From the NCBI GenBank assembly GCA_023229845.1, contig JALNYK010000041.1:1-23667 (forward strand): a stretch of DNA of 23,667 nucleotides. The letters run 5' to 3'. This DNA comes from Gallionella sp. Its GTDB lineage: Bacteria; Pseudomonadota; Gammaproteobacteria; Burkholderiales; Gallionellaceae. Below are positions 1 to 8,205 of the stretch, in pieces. A program made the position numbers and the translations under genes. Each line of letters starts with the position of its first letter. The stretch's first letter is position 1. The notes under the pieces were generated by a model. The model was not told the origin of the DNA, did not search any database, and saw only the letters and a list, made by a program, of their open reading frames with translations.

Positions 1-1078
1 CTTTCTTCAAGTCGATCATTTCGGCCATCCATGGAAACGGATTGGTTGCACCCGGATACAAGGTGTCGACACCAATTTGCTGGCATCGGCGGTTCGCGAT
101 AAAGCGCAGGTATTCCTTAAACATACCGGCATTCAGCCCCAGCACGCCGCGCGGCATGGTGTCTTCGGCGTAAGCATATTCCAACTCGACGCCTTTCTGG
201 AACAGGCCGCGAATTTCTTCGCGGAACTCCGGCGTCCACAAGTGCGGGTTTTCCATTTTGATCTGGTTGATCACATCCACGCCGAAATTCAGGTGCATGG
301 ATTCGTCGCGCAGGATGTACTGGTATTGCTCCGCGGCGCCGGTCATCTTGTTCTGGCGTCCGAGCGCCAGGATCTGCACGAAGCCAACATAGAAGAACAA
401 GCCTTCCATGATGCAGGCGAACACGATCAGGCTGCGCAACAGCGCCTGATCCGCTTCCTGCGTGCCGGTCTTGAATGCCGGGTCGGTCAGCACGTTGATG
501 AACGGAATCAGGAACTCGTCCTTGGCGCGGATGCTGGGCACCTCGTGATACATGTTGAAAATCTCGCCCTCGTCCAACCCCAGACTTTCGACGATGTACT
601 GATAGGCATGAGTATGGATCGCCTCCTCGAAAGCCTGGCGCAACAAGAACTGGCGACATTCCGGGTTGCTGATGTGGCGGTAGGTGCCGAGCACGATATT
701 GTTCGCAGCCAGACTGTCAGCCGTGGTGAAGAAACCGAGGTTGCGTTTGACCAGACGGCGCTCGTCTTCGGTCAGCTTGTTGCCTTTCCACAGCGCGATG
801 TCTGCGGTCATGTTCACTTCCTGCGGCATCCAGTGGTTCGCACAGGCGGCGAGGTACTTCTCCCACGCCCACTTGTACTTGAACGGGACCAGCTGATTCA
901 CGTCGGCGCGCGAATTAATGATCGCCTTGTCTTCGACGCGCACGCGGCCTGTAGCAGGCGCGGCATCCATTTGCAGACTGTCCGCACGCCTCCCGGCAGG
1001 GGCATCGCCATAAGCCATCGCGCCAAACGGCATCGCGGACGGCTTGATGTCTTCTTCGAATGTCAGCATATTGTTCAT
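1..1078 (-). CDS. nrdB: Ribonucleoside-diphosphate reductase class Ia, beta subunit (3' end outside window)
   Basis: NrdB is the small subunit of aerobic ribonucleotide reductase; it holds the di-iron centre and tyrosyl radical that NrdA uses to make dNDPs. My translation from the ATG at 1078 gives 359 residues with no stop before the window edge; by comparison with the family only a few tens of C-terminal residues, including the NrdA-docking tail, should be missing. Visible metal ligands are D121 (TADSLAANN), E152 and H155 (FEEAIHTHAY), E225 (ACIMEGLFFY), and E259 and H262 (RDESMHLNFG). The radical tyrosine is Y159, four residues after H155 as in E. coli (H118/Y122), which argues for class Ia rather than a radical-free variant. 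An AGGAG stands 7 bases before the ATG. It lies 288 bases downstream of nrdA on the same strand. Confidence 0.95.
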   Translation of the reverse strand, partial: MNNMLTFEEDIKPSAMPFGAMAYGDAPAGRRADSLQMDAAPATGRVRVEDKAIINSRADVNQLVPFKYKWAWEKYLAACANHWMPQEVNMTADIALWKGNKLTEDERRLVKRNLGFFTTADSLAANNIVLGTYRHISNPECRQFLLRQAFEEAIHTHAYQYIVESLGLDEGEIFNMYHEVPSIRAKDEFLIPFINVLTDPAFKTGTQEADQALLRSLIVFACIMEGLFFYVGFVQILALGRQNKMTGAAEQYQYILRDESMHLNFGVDVINQIKMENPHLWTPEFREEIRGLFQKGVELEYAYAEDTMPRGVLGLNAGMFKEYLRFIANRRCQQIGVDTLYPGATNPFPWMAEMIDLKK

Positions 1079-1115
1079 CTCCTGTGTTTATCGGACATTG
1101 CTGCCCATATTTCAT

Positions 1116-1377
1116 AGTCTGCGATGGGACAGACTCAAATTTTTTATTCTGCCGCCCGATTCGACATGCCTACTGACATGTTTCGTCGGATTGTGGCTCC
1201 GGCCGCCCCTTCGGGTACGAGAGCCTTCACAACCCACTACGCGGGCTTCACATGCGCTACGCGCATATGAGCCTGCGCCGTAATCCCTGCCTTTCGGCAG
1301 GGCGGGATTGTGGCTACGACATAACCTGAAGGTTAGTCTCCGCCGCAACCCGGGGGGCTAACCTGCCTACTGGCAGG
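1116..1377. repeat. Cluster of short palindromes between nrdA and nrdB
   Basis: The 288-base nrdA-nrdB gap holds no credible gene but several hairpin-forming sequences. They are AGTCTG/CAGACT (1116-1121, 1130-1135), ATGCGC-TAC-GCGCAT (1252-1266), CCCTGCC-TTTC-GGCAGGG (1285-1302), AACCT-GA-AGGTT (1323-1334) and CCTGCC-TACT-GGCAGG (1362-1377, overlapping the nrdA stop). The 11-mer GGATTGTGGCT occurs twice in direct orientation, at 1188-1198 and 1305-1315, framing the central hairpins. No T-run follows the hairpins on the minus strand, so they are not classical terminators for nrdA. A REP/BIME-like intergenic repeat or an mRNA-processing/stability region between the two reductase genes are the plausible readings. 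Confidence 0.6.
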
Positions 1378-4222
1378 CTTCGCACTCCGGGTTGTCAATC
1401 GAGCAGAACTTGGTTTCTTCCACTACGCCACCGTGCGTCGGCACCGCATTCAGCGCGCCGGCGCGACCGGTGGACTTCTCGGCGGAAGTCGCCCCCAATG
1501 TGCGCAGGTAGTACGTTGTCTTCAGTCCGCGCAACCAGGCCAGCTTGTAGGTCTCGTCCAGCTTGCGGCCCGATACGCCCGACATATAGATGTTCAGCGA
1601 CTGCGCCTGGTCGATCCACTTCTGGCGGCGCGATGCCGCTTCGATCAGCCAGCCGGGCTCGACCTCGAATGCGGTCGCATACAGGCTGCGCAGCTCCTGC
1701 GGCACGCGGTCGATCTTGGCCAATGTCCCGTCGAAATACTTCAGGTCGGCGATCATCACCTCGTCCCACAACCCCAACTGCTTCAGGTCGGCCACCAGAT
1801 GTTCGTTGATGACAGTGAACTCGCCGGACAGATTCGATTTCACGAAGATGTTCTGGTAAGTCGGCTCGATACAGGCCGAGACGCCGATGATGTTGGAGAT
1901 CGTCGCGGTCGGCGCGATTGCCACGCAGTTGGAATTACGCATGCCGTGCTGCTTGATGCGGGCACGCAATGCGTCCCAATCCATGCTGACAGACATATCG
2001 ACTTCGACATAGCCGCCGCGCTCTTCGCGCAGCATATCCAAGGAATCCTGAGGCAGGATGCCGCGATCCCACAGGCTGCCGCGATAGCTGGCATAGCGTC
2101 CGCGCTCTTCGGCCAGCTCGGTGGACGCCCAGTAAGCGTAGTAACACACCGCCTCCATCGAGCGATCCGCAAATTCGACCGCCTCCTGCGACGAATAAGC
2201 AATGCGCAGTTCGTGCAGGCAATCCTGGAAACCCATGATGCCCATACCGACCGGGCGATGCTTCAGGTTGGAATTGCGCGCCTTGCCCACCGCGTAATAA
2301 TTGATGTCGATCACGTTATCCAGCATGCGCATCGCGGTGTTGACGGTGCGGCGCAGCTTGTCGTGGTCGATCTGCCCGGCCTGCTCGTGTCCTTTTGGAT
2401 ACAGGTGGGCCGCCAGATTCACCGAACCCAGGTTGCACACGGCGATTTCGCTGTCGCTGGTGTTCAGGGTGATTTCGGTGCACAGGTTGGAGCTGTGCAC
2501 CACGCCGACATGTTGCTGCGGCGAGCGGATGTTGCAAGGGTCCTTGAAGGTAATCCATGGATGGCCGGTTTCGAACAGCATGGTCAGCATCTTGCGCCAC
2601 AGGCTAGCCGCGGGGAGCTTCTTGAACAGCTTGATCTCGCCGTTGGCGGCCTTCGCCTCGTAAGCCACATAAGCGCGCTCGAAGTCGGCGCCGAACTTGT
2701 CGTGCAGATCGGGCACATTGGACGGCGAAAACAATGTCCAGTCGCCGCCTTCCATCACGCGCTTCATGAACAGGTCGGGAATCCAGTTCGAGGTGTTCAT
2801 ATCGTGCGTGCGGCGACGGTCATCGCCGGTGTTCTTGCGCAGATCGAGAAACTCCTCGATGTCCAGGTGCCATGTTTCCAGGTAGGCGCACACCGCGCCC
2901 TTGCGCTTGCCGCCCTGATTCACCGCAACTGCCGTATCGTTCACCACTTTCAAGAACGGCACCACACCCTGCGACTCGCCGTTGGTGCCCTTGATGTGGG
3001 CGCCCAGCGCGCGCACCGGCGTCCAGTCGTTGCCCAGACCGCCGGCGAATTTTGCCAGCAGCGCATTATCCTTGATCGCCTCGTAGATGCCGTCCAGGTC
3101 GTCCGCTACCGTAGTCAGATAGCAGGACGACAGCTGCGAACGTTGCGTACCGGAATTGAACAGCGTCGGCGTGGAGCTCATGAAGTCGAAACTGGACAGC
3201 AGGCGATAAAACTCGATCGCACGCGACTCGCGGTCGATCTCGTTCAGCGACAGCCCCATCGCGACGCGCATGAAGAACGCCTGCGGCAATTCGATGCGCT
3301 TGCCCTGCACATGCAGGAAATAGCGGTCATACAGCGTCTGCAGGCCGAGATAACCGAACTGTAAATCGCGCGACGAATCCAGCTCGGCGGCCAGGCGCGG
3401 CAGGTCGAACTGCGACAGGCGCACGTCCAGCAGCTCGGCCGCGACGCCGCGCTTGATGTACTCGGGGAAATATTCCGCATAACGCGTCGCCATCTCGCCG
3501 GGGGCGACATCTTCGCCCAGCGTCTCGCAACACATATTGTTCAGCAACAGACGTGCGGTGACGAAGTTATAGGCCGGCTCCTGCTCGATCAGCGAACGCG
3601 CCGCGAGGATCAGGCACTTGCTGACTTCCTGCTGCGACACGCCGTCGTACAGATCCTTGATCGCCAGCTTGAGCACCGCATCCGCGCTGACCGCATCGCC
3701 CAGCCCTTCGCAAGCCGACAGCATCAGCACAGAGAGGCGATCGAGATCCAGCGGACGGACAACACCGTCTGTCCCTATCACATTGATGACGTGCGCCGGC
3801 TCGATGCTCTTGACCTTGGCACGCGAGCGGGAACGCTCTTCGCGATACAGCACATAGGCGCGCGCCACATCGTGCTCGCCGGAACGCATCAGACCGAGCT
3901 CAACCTGGTCCTGAATATCCTCGATATGCAATGTCCCGCCGTGCGGCTGACGGCGCATCATCGCGGACACTACGCCGCCGGCCAACTGCTCGACCAGCTC
4001 GCGCACACGCGCAGAGCCGGCCCCCTGGGCGCCATTAACGGCGATGAATGCCTTGGTGAGAGCGACGGATATCTTGCCCGGCTCGAATGGAACTACCGAA
4101 CCGTTGCGGCGAATCACTTTGTACTGATCGAGCGCGCTGGGTTGAGACTGAATGGAATCTGAAGCGTCGGTGACATGCATAGTTGACATGGTGACACTCT
4201 CGGTGGCTACGGCGTGCAGCAT
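1367..4222 (-). CDS. nrdA: Ribonucleoside-diphosphate reductase class Ia, alpha subunit
   Basis: This is the 951-residue catalytic subunit, which reduces NDPs to dNDPs. Two ATP-cone-like regulatory regions are visible, at about 34-130 (starting YKVIRRNGSVVPFEPGKIS) and about 145-230 (starting INVIGTDGVVRPLDLDRLS), followed by the ten-stranded barrel. Active-site residues are C367 (QLSSCYL), the N579/C581/E583 triad (SSNLCTEI), C596 (VCNLGSVNL), the radical-relay pair Y904-Y905 (KTTYYLRTLG) and the C-terminal redox pair C947/C950 (ECEACQ). It is longer than the roughly 760-residue E. coli protein because of the extra N-terminal cone. The ATG at 4222 is chosen because GGGAG lies 8 bases upstream. 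Two NrdR-like boxes and a promoter lie directly upstream, and nrdB follows. Confidence 0.97.
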   Translation of the reverse strand: MLHAVATESVTMSTMHVTDASDSIQSQPSALDQYKVIRRNGSVVPFEPGKISVALTKAFIAVNGAQGAGSARVRELVEQLAGGVVSAMMRRQPHGGTLHIEDIQDQVELGLMRSGEHDVARAYVLYREERSRSRAKVKSIEPAHVINVIGTDGVVRPLDLDRLSVLMLSACEGLGDAVSADAVLKLAIKDLYDGVSQQEVSKCLILAARSLIEQEPAYNFVTARLLLNNMCCETLGEDVAPGEMATRYAEYFPEYIKRGVAAELLDVRLSQFDLPRLAAELDSSRDLQFGYLGLQTLYDRYFLHVQGKRIELPQAFFMRVAMGLSLNEIDRESRAIEFYRLLSSFDFMSSTPTLFNSGTQRSQLSSCYLTTVADDLDGIYEAIKDNALLAKFAGGLGNDWTPVRALGAHIKGTNGESQGVVPFLKVVNDTAVAVNQGGKRKGAVCAYLETWHLDIEEFLDLRKNTGDDRRRTHDMNTSNWIPDLFMKRVMEGGDWTLFSPSNVPDLHDKFGADFERAYVAYEAKAANGEIKLFKKLPAASLWRKMLTMLFETGHPWITFKDPCNIRSPQQHVGVVHSSNLCTEITLNTSDSEIAVCNLGSVNLAAHLYPKGHEQAGQIDHDKLRRTVNTAMRMLDNVIDINYYAVGKARNSNLKHRPVGMGIMGFQDCLHELRIAYSSQEAVEFADRSMEAVCYYAYWASTELAEERGRYASYRGSLWDRGILPQDSLDMLREERGGYVEVDMSVSMDWDALRARIKQHGMRNSNCVAIAPTATISNIIGVSACIEPTYQNIFVKSNLSGEFTVINEHLVADLKQLGLWDEVMIADLKYFDGTLAKIDRVPQELRSLYATAFEVEPGWLIEAASRRQKWIDQAQSLNIYMSGVSGRKLDETYKLAWLRGLKTTYYLRTLGATSAEKSTGRAGALNAVPTHGGVVEETKFCSIDNPECEACQ

Positions 4223-4266
4223 AAGCTTACTCCCTTGAATTCTTGATTAGCCCGAAAAACCAAAAA

Positions 4267-4282
4267 CCACTACATCTAGTAT
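4267..4282 (-). promoter_or_regulatory. NrdR box, promoter-distal copy (downstream of the -10)
   Basis: Read on the minus strand this 16-mer is ATACTAGATGTAGTGG. It matches 12 of 16 positions of the idealised NrdR palindrome ACACTATATATAGTGT. It lies 44 bases before the nrdA start and 15 bases from the second box, giving 31 bp centre to centre. That is the roughly three-helical-turn spacing known for paired NrdR sites. The pairing and spacing support the call more than this single match does. Confidence 0.72.
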
Positions 4283-4297
4283 TATTTTCGAGCGGCG

Positions 4298-4313
4298 GCG
4301 CTAATTGTAGTGT
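4298..4313 (-). promoter_or_regulatory. NrdR box overlapping the nrdA -10 element
   Basis: Read on the minus strand this is ACACTACAATTAGCGC, which shares the ACACTA left half and the TAG core of the right half with the NrdR consensus. It covers the candidate -10 hexamer TACAAT (4304-4309), so bound NrdR would block RNA polymerase. NrdR itself is not encoded in the window. The match is by eye and has not been scored with a matrix. Confidence 0.72.
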
Positions 4314-4331
4314 CCAAGGAAAATATTGCAA
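4304..4331 (-). promoter_or_regulatory. Candidate sigma-70 promoter of nrdA
   Basis: On the minus strand there is a -35-like TTGCAA (4326-4331), a 16-base spacer and a -10-like TACAAT (4304-4309). The -10 is five of six to consensus and the -35 is four of six. It lies about 82-110 bases upstream of the nrdA start in an otherwise AT-rich 155-base gap after ampD. The overlap with an NrdR-like box fits a repressed nrd promoter. The transcription start is inferred. Confidence 0.5.
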
Positions 4332-4377
4332 GCGAAAAAAAGGCCTATATATTTCTGCCAATTCGATGGATCACGAA

Positions 4378-4947
4378 CTACCTTGCAGCAAGCCCGGCCA
4401 AATAGCGCATCCAGTCGAAACAGGGGCCGGGATCGGTCTTGCGCTGCGGCGCAATATCGCTGTGCCCGGCGATGCCGCGTATCGGATAGGCATCACGTAA
4501 TGCACGGGACAGCTCCAACAGCGCAAGATATTGCGCATCGGCAAACGGCAATTCGTCGGTCCCTTCCAGCTCGACGCCGATGGAAAAATCGTTGCAGCGT
4601 TCACGCCCCTGCCAGCAGGACTGCCCGGCATGCCAGGCCCGGTCTAGGCAGGAGACGAACTGGACGACATGCCCGTCGCGGCGCACGAAAAAATGCGCCG
4701 ACACCTTCAGCCCGGCGATGGTCCGATAATAAGGATGCGCATCGGCATCCAGCATGTTGGTGAACAGGCGCTGCACGCCGTCGCCGCCGAATTGTCCCGG
4801 CGGCAGGCTGATGTTGTGTATCACCAGCAGCCCGATCTCGCCCGCAGGCCGCGGATCGCAGTTGGGCGACGGAACATATTCGCCGCCGACCAGCCGGCCC
4901 TCGGCATCGATGCGCATGGGCGCGTCAATCCGCATCGCTGCCGCCAT
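4378..4947 (-). CDS. ampD: 1,6-anhydro-N-acetylmuramyl-L-alanine amidase AmpD
   Basis: AmpD is a cytoplasmic zinc amidase of murein recycling; it removes the stem peptide from anhydromuropeptides and so keeps AmpR-type beta-lactamase induction off. Family motifs run through the protein: LLVIHNISLPPGQFGG near residues 40-55, VSAHFFVRRDG near 82-92, the W-H-A-G-Q-S segment, FSIGVELEGTDELPF near 121-135, and AGHSDIAPQRKTDPGPCFDW near 160-179. The zinc ligands are H44, H162 and D172 when counted from the ATG at 4947. That ATG has AAGGA 5 bases upstream. An ATG at 4953 has no useful spacing, and one at 4917 would start nearer the E. coli N terminus but has a weak ribosome site. The start overlaps the pilR end by 23 bases. 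No ampR or ampC is present in the window. Confidence 0.93.
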   Translation of the reverse strand: MAAAMRIDAPMRIDAEGRLVGGEYVPSPNCDPRPAGEIGLLVIHNISLPPGQFGGDGVQRLFTNMLDADAHPYYRTIAGLKVSAHFFVRRDGHVVQFVSCLDRAWHAGQSCWQGRERCNDFSIGVELEGTDELPFADAQYLALLELSRALRDAYPIRGIAGHSDIAPQRKTDPGPCFDWMRYLAGLAAR

Positions 4948-6286
4948 GCGCATCCTTGATACCCAGCCGCTCCATGCGGTAACGCATCGTACGGAACGTC
5001 AGCCCCAACAGCTTGGCCGCCGCCGTGCGATTGAAGCCGGTGCGCTGCAGCGCCTCCAGCAGCGCCTGCCGCTCGACGCGATCCAGATACTCGGGCAGCG
5101 GGCATTTGTCGCCCAGTTCTACAGGCGCGCTACGCGCCTGAGCGATCGGCGCCAGCTGCAAGTCCTCCGCAGTGATCGTCCCTCCCGAGCACAGCGCCAG
5201 CGCGCGTTCGACGACATTCTCGAGCTCGCGCACATTTCCCGGAAAATCGTAAGCCTGCAACGCGCGCAGCGCCTCGTCGGAAAAGCGCACCGGCGCACCG
5301 GCGCGCAGACGCTCCAGCGCCTGCTGCGCGATCGCGGCGATGTCCTCGCGCAACTCGCGCAACGACGGCATCTGGATCTGGATTACGTTCAGCCGGTAAT
5401 ACAAATCCTGACGAAATTTCCCCTGCTGCACCAGCTCGGCCAGGTCGCGATGCGTCGCGCTGATGATGCGCACATCCACTGCGTCCTCTGCGGTGGCGCC
5501 GACCTTGCGCACTCGCTTCTCCTGGATTGCACGCAACAGCTTGACCTGCATCGTCAGCGGCAAGTCGGCCACCTCGTCCAGAAACAGCGTGCCACCGTCT
5601 GCAGCCTGAAAGAAACCGTCCCTGTCCTTGTCCGCACCGGTGAACGCGCCTTTTCTGTAGCCGAAGAATTCGCTCTCCATCAGCGTCTCCGGAATCGCGC
5701 CGCAGTTCACGGCGATCACCGGTTTGTCGCCCCGCGAACCGCTTTGCACGATCAACCGGGCCGCCAGCTCCTTGCCGCTGCCGGATTCGCCGGTGATATG
5801 CACCGGCGCCTGACTGCGCGCCACGCGTTCGATCAGTTCGCGCACCTTCTGCATCGCTGGCGACGAACCGAGCAACCCTCTGTCCGGCGTTGCGTCCGCC
5901 GATGGCAACGTCAGCGCCGACTTCACCAGCGCGCGCAACTGATCCAGCGAGACCGGCTTGGCCAGATAATCGAATGCGCCGGCCTTGAGCACGTTGACGG
6001 CATTCTCCATGTTGCCGTGCGCCGTGATCACGGCCACCGGCACGTCCAGGTGGTGCTGCACGATGTGCTGCACCACCTGCAGGCCATCGCCGTCGGGCAT
6101 GCGCATGTCGGTCAGGCACAGGTCGTAGCGCCGTTTCGCCAGCCGCTCCAGCGCCCCGCTCACACAGCTGGCGCTGTCCACCTCCAGCCCCATCTTGCGC
6201 AACGCCAATTCCAGCAGCTCAAGAATGTCCGGCTCGTCGTCGACCAGCAACACCCGATGATTATTGCCCCGTAAATTATTGCCCAT
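4925..6286 (-). CDS. pilR: Sigma-54-dependent response regulator PilR
   Basis: This is a three-domain NtrC-family regulator of 453 residues. The receiver domain (about 10-125) has acidic residues DDE at 16-18, phospho-acceptor D60 (CLTDMRMPDGDG) and K110. The AAA+ domain has Walker A GESGSGKE (165-172), the sigma-54 contact loop GAFTGA (213-218), and Walker B in GGTLFLDE (231-238). A Fis-type helix-turn-helix lies at about 408-443 (TAAAKLLGLTFRTMRYRMERLG). The ATG at 6286 has GGAG 7 bases upstream and is preferred to longer openings from 6322. It overlaps the pilS end by 11 bases, indicating a cognate pair. The name PilR rests on the PP0621-PilS partner context and sequence style; in known systems it activates pilA through sigma-54. 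No pilin gene is in the window, so the target is inferred. Confidence 0.88.
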   Translation of the reverse strand: MGNNLRGNNHRVLLVDDEPDILELLELALRKMGLEVDSASCVSGALERLAKRRYDLCLTDMRMPDGDGLQVVQHIVQHHLDVPVAVITAHGNMENAVNVLKAGAFDYLAKPVSLDQLRALVKSALTLPSADATPDRGLLGSSPAMQKVRELIERVARSQAPVHITGESGSGKELAARLIVQSGSRGDKPVIAVNCGAIPETLMESEFFGYRKGAFTGADKDRDGFFQAADGGTLFLDEVADLPLTMQVKLLRAIQEKRVRKVGATAEDAVDVRIISATHRDLAELVQQGKFRQDLYYRLNVIQIQMPSLRELREDIAAIAQQALERLRAGAPVRFSDEALRALQAYDFPGNVRELENVVERALALCSGGTITAEDLQLAPIAQARSAPVELGDKCPLPEYLDRVERQALLEALQRTGFNRTAAAKLLGLTFRTMRYRMERLGIKDAHGGSDAD

Positions 6287-7883
6287 GTCCATACTCCTGC
6301 CCGTCTGTGTGCGGACTTGCAAACGTTATCCGGAAACAAGCCCCGATCTGCCGCTCGTCCGCGCGATATTCCAGCAACGCACCGTTCGCTTCGCACAGCT
6401 CTCTGGCGATATACAACCCCAGCCCGGTGCCGTCGCTCGCGGTGGTGAAGAACGGCTCGAACAATTTGCCTTGCTGCTCGACGGGAATGCCGGAGCCATC
6501 GTCCACCACATCCAGCACCACTCGCCCTTGCTCCGCACCAACCGCCAGCCGCACACTGCCGGCTGAACGGCTGCCATGCCGCAACGCATTGCGGCACAGA
6601 TTCCACAACACCTGACGCAGGTGGCCGCGGTCGAACGAAACGATCGCACCCGCCTCGCCCGACATCGCCAGCACGCCCTGCTCGATGTGCTCGGTCTGAT
6701 CGAACTCATCCACCAGAGTCCGCAGCAGCGCATCCAGCTCGAACCGCTCCGGTTGCGCGCGGTCGCGCCGGTTGATCTGCATCACATCCTGCACAATGCG
6801 GTTGATGCGTTGGGTGTTATCCAGCACGATCTGCAACAGCCGCTGTTGTTTCGCGTCGCCCCGCTCTTCCTGCATCAGCTCGGCCGCATAGCTGATGGAC
6901 GACAGCGGATTGCGCACCTCGTGCGCGATGTTCGCGGTCAACCGGCCCAGCGCGGCCAGTTTGATCTGCTGCGCCTCGGCCTGGGCGCGCTGCATGTCTT
7001 CGAGGAAGATCACCACGCCGTGCGCATCGTCGCGATCGATCGCGACAAAACGCAGCCTGACCTGCACTCCTCCACCCAGTTGCAACGCATCCCGGCTCGC
7101 ACCGCCGCTTTGCTTCCACAGCGCGTACTGGCCAAACAGGATGGGAAAACTCTCCGACAGCGCAGCCCCTCGGCTGACGCTCTTGCGCAACAACCGCTCC
7201 GCCCCCGGATTCATCTGCATGATCGCCCCGTGATCGTCCACCACCAGCACCCCATCCTGCATGTCGCGCATCACCAGCCGGTTCGCTTCCGCCAGACTGG
7301 CCAGTTCGAGGGCTCGACGCTGCGCCAGCTGCTGGCTCTCCACGGCATTTTTCGCCAGCACATGGGCCAGCCAGGCCACCGCGAAATAAGACACGCACAG
7401 CAGTCCGACCTGCACATACCGCGACACATCGGCATCGCCATACAGCACCGCATAGGAATGCTCCAGCAGCGCGGCGATACTGGCCAATGCCGCGAAGAAT
7501 AGCGTGATCCGGCCGCGGCTGATCATCCCCGCCGCCGCCAGCGACACCAGCAACAGCAGTCCGATGTTGCTTTGTATCCCGCCGCTGGCATAGGAAAGCA
7601 CCGACAGCCCGACGATGTCGACGCCGATCTGGCTGGCCAGTTGCCAAGAAAAACGCGGACGGCGCAACCACAACGGCGCGAAGGAAAGCATCGCCGCCAC
7701 CGCATAGAACACGCTGACGCTGAAAAACAGTTCCCAGTTGCGTGCCCCCAGCGAAAGCGAGGGACCGAATATTCCGGCAAGGAATACGAAGAAGCTGGTC
7801 AGCACCAGCCGGTACAGGCTGTAATACCTGAGCGAACGCCAGAAATCGACGGCAGGAGAACCTGGAACCGATCGGTCGTCCAT
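6276..7883 (-). CDS. pilS: Sensor histidine kinase PilS
   Basis: This is a membrane sensor kinase of 535 residues from the ATG at 7883; the longer opening at 7907 begins with TTG. The N terminus has FWRSLRYYSLYRLVLT followed by about six hydrophobic segments (roughly residues 25-180), typical of PilS. Next come a linker with coiled-coil character (VESQQLAQRRALELASLAEANR), a PAS-like region (MQDGVLVVDDHGAIMQMNPG, about 208-227) and the kinase core. The H-box IAHEVRNPLSS contains H321, the N-box is LWNLCRNALRHG (about 427-438), G1 is DDGSG and G2 is GTGLGLYIARE. It should phosphorylate D60 of PilR. In Pseudomonas the PilS membrane domain senses pilin levels; whether that holds here is not shown. 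Confidence 0.88.
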   Translation of the reverse strand: MDDRSVPGSPAVDFWRSLRYYSLYRLVLTSFFVFLAGIFGPSLSLGARNWELFFSVSVFYAVAAMLSFAPLWLRRPRFSWQLASQIGVDIVGLSVLSYASGGIQSNIGLLLLVSLAAAGMISRGRITLFFAALASIAALLEHSYAVLYGDADVSRYVQVGLLCVSYFAVAWLAHVLAKNAVESQQLAQRRALELASLAEANRLVMRDMQDGVLVVDDHGAIMQMNPGAERLLRKSVSRGAALSESFPILFGQYALWKQSGGASRDALQLGGGVQVRLRFVAIDRDDAHGVVIFLEDMQRAQAEAQQIKLAALGRLTANIAHEVRNPLSSISYAAELMQEERGDAKQQRLLQIVLDNTQRINRIVQDVMQINRRDRAQPERFELDALLRTLVDEFDQTEHIEQGVLAMSGEAGAIVSFDRGHLRQVLWNLCRNALRHGSRSAGSVRLAVGAEQGRVVLDVVDDGSGIPVEQQGKLFEPFFTTASDGTGLGLYIARELCEANGALLEYRADERQIGACFRITFASPHTDGQEYGHGQ

Positions 7884-7910
7884 CACGCCCGGAAAAACAC
7901 CATGCAACGG

Positions 7911-8126
7911 CTAACGGCGCGCAGCATCGCGATGCTCCGTGCTGCAATAGAACTTGTCGCCAGCCTTGATGCTCTCGCTGCGGGGCAGATGCACGCCGCA
8001 GTGCGCGCAACGCACCATATCCTCGGTGACCACCTCCTTGTCCGACACCTCGTTCTTCCTGCGATATGAACGGAGCAGCAGATAGACGGCCGCCGCAATG
8101 ACGATCAGCAATAACAGACGACTCAT
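7911..8126 (-). CDS. PP0621-type small membrane-anchored zinc-ribbon protein
   Basis: This is a 71-residue protein. Residues 3-18 form one hydrophobic segment (LLLLIVIAAAVYLLL), followed by a basic patch (RSYRRK) that should stay cytoplasmic. A Cys/His cluster follows: C40-x2-C43 (CAHCGVHLPRSE), then C61 and H65 (FYCSTEHRDAA), which looks like a treble-clef or zinc-ribbon metal site. Short proteins of this form next to pilS are known as the PP0621 family, with no established function. GAGG lies 8 bases before the ATG. The stop is 27 bases before the pilS ATG, so co-transcription is likely. A TATAAT-like hexamer (8187-8192) in the 79-base gap after mogA could start this transcript, but I see no good -35. 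Confidence 0.8.
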   Translation of the reverse strand: MSRLLLLIVIAAAVYLLLRSYRRKNEVSDKEVVTEDMVRCAHCGVHLPRSESIKAGDKFYCSTEHRDAARR

Positions 8127-8205
8127 ACGAGCGACCTCACATGGCTATGGATAATATTCGCGGCAGCTGCGCCGCATTCCCCGAAGATTATATACGCGCC
8201 GCAGC

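Noticed and set aside
1112..1348. 78-codon minus-strand frame in the nrdA-nrdB gap
   Set aside because: Its translation repeats RSHNP because the underlying DNA repeats GGATTGTGGCT. It is better explained as repeat DNA than as a protein.
1433..3364. 643-codon open frame on the plus strand
   Set aside because: It is antisense to nrdA, whose catalytic motifs are all present. The translation is His/Gln/Arg/Ala-rich with no recognisable domain, as expected for the reverse of a high-GC gene.
4754..6274. 506-codon open frame on the plus strand
   Set aside because: It lies opposite pilR and the ampD 5' end, which are strongly supported. Its low-complexity RHQL-rich translation is a reverse-strand artefact.
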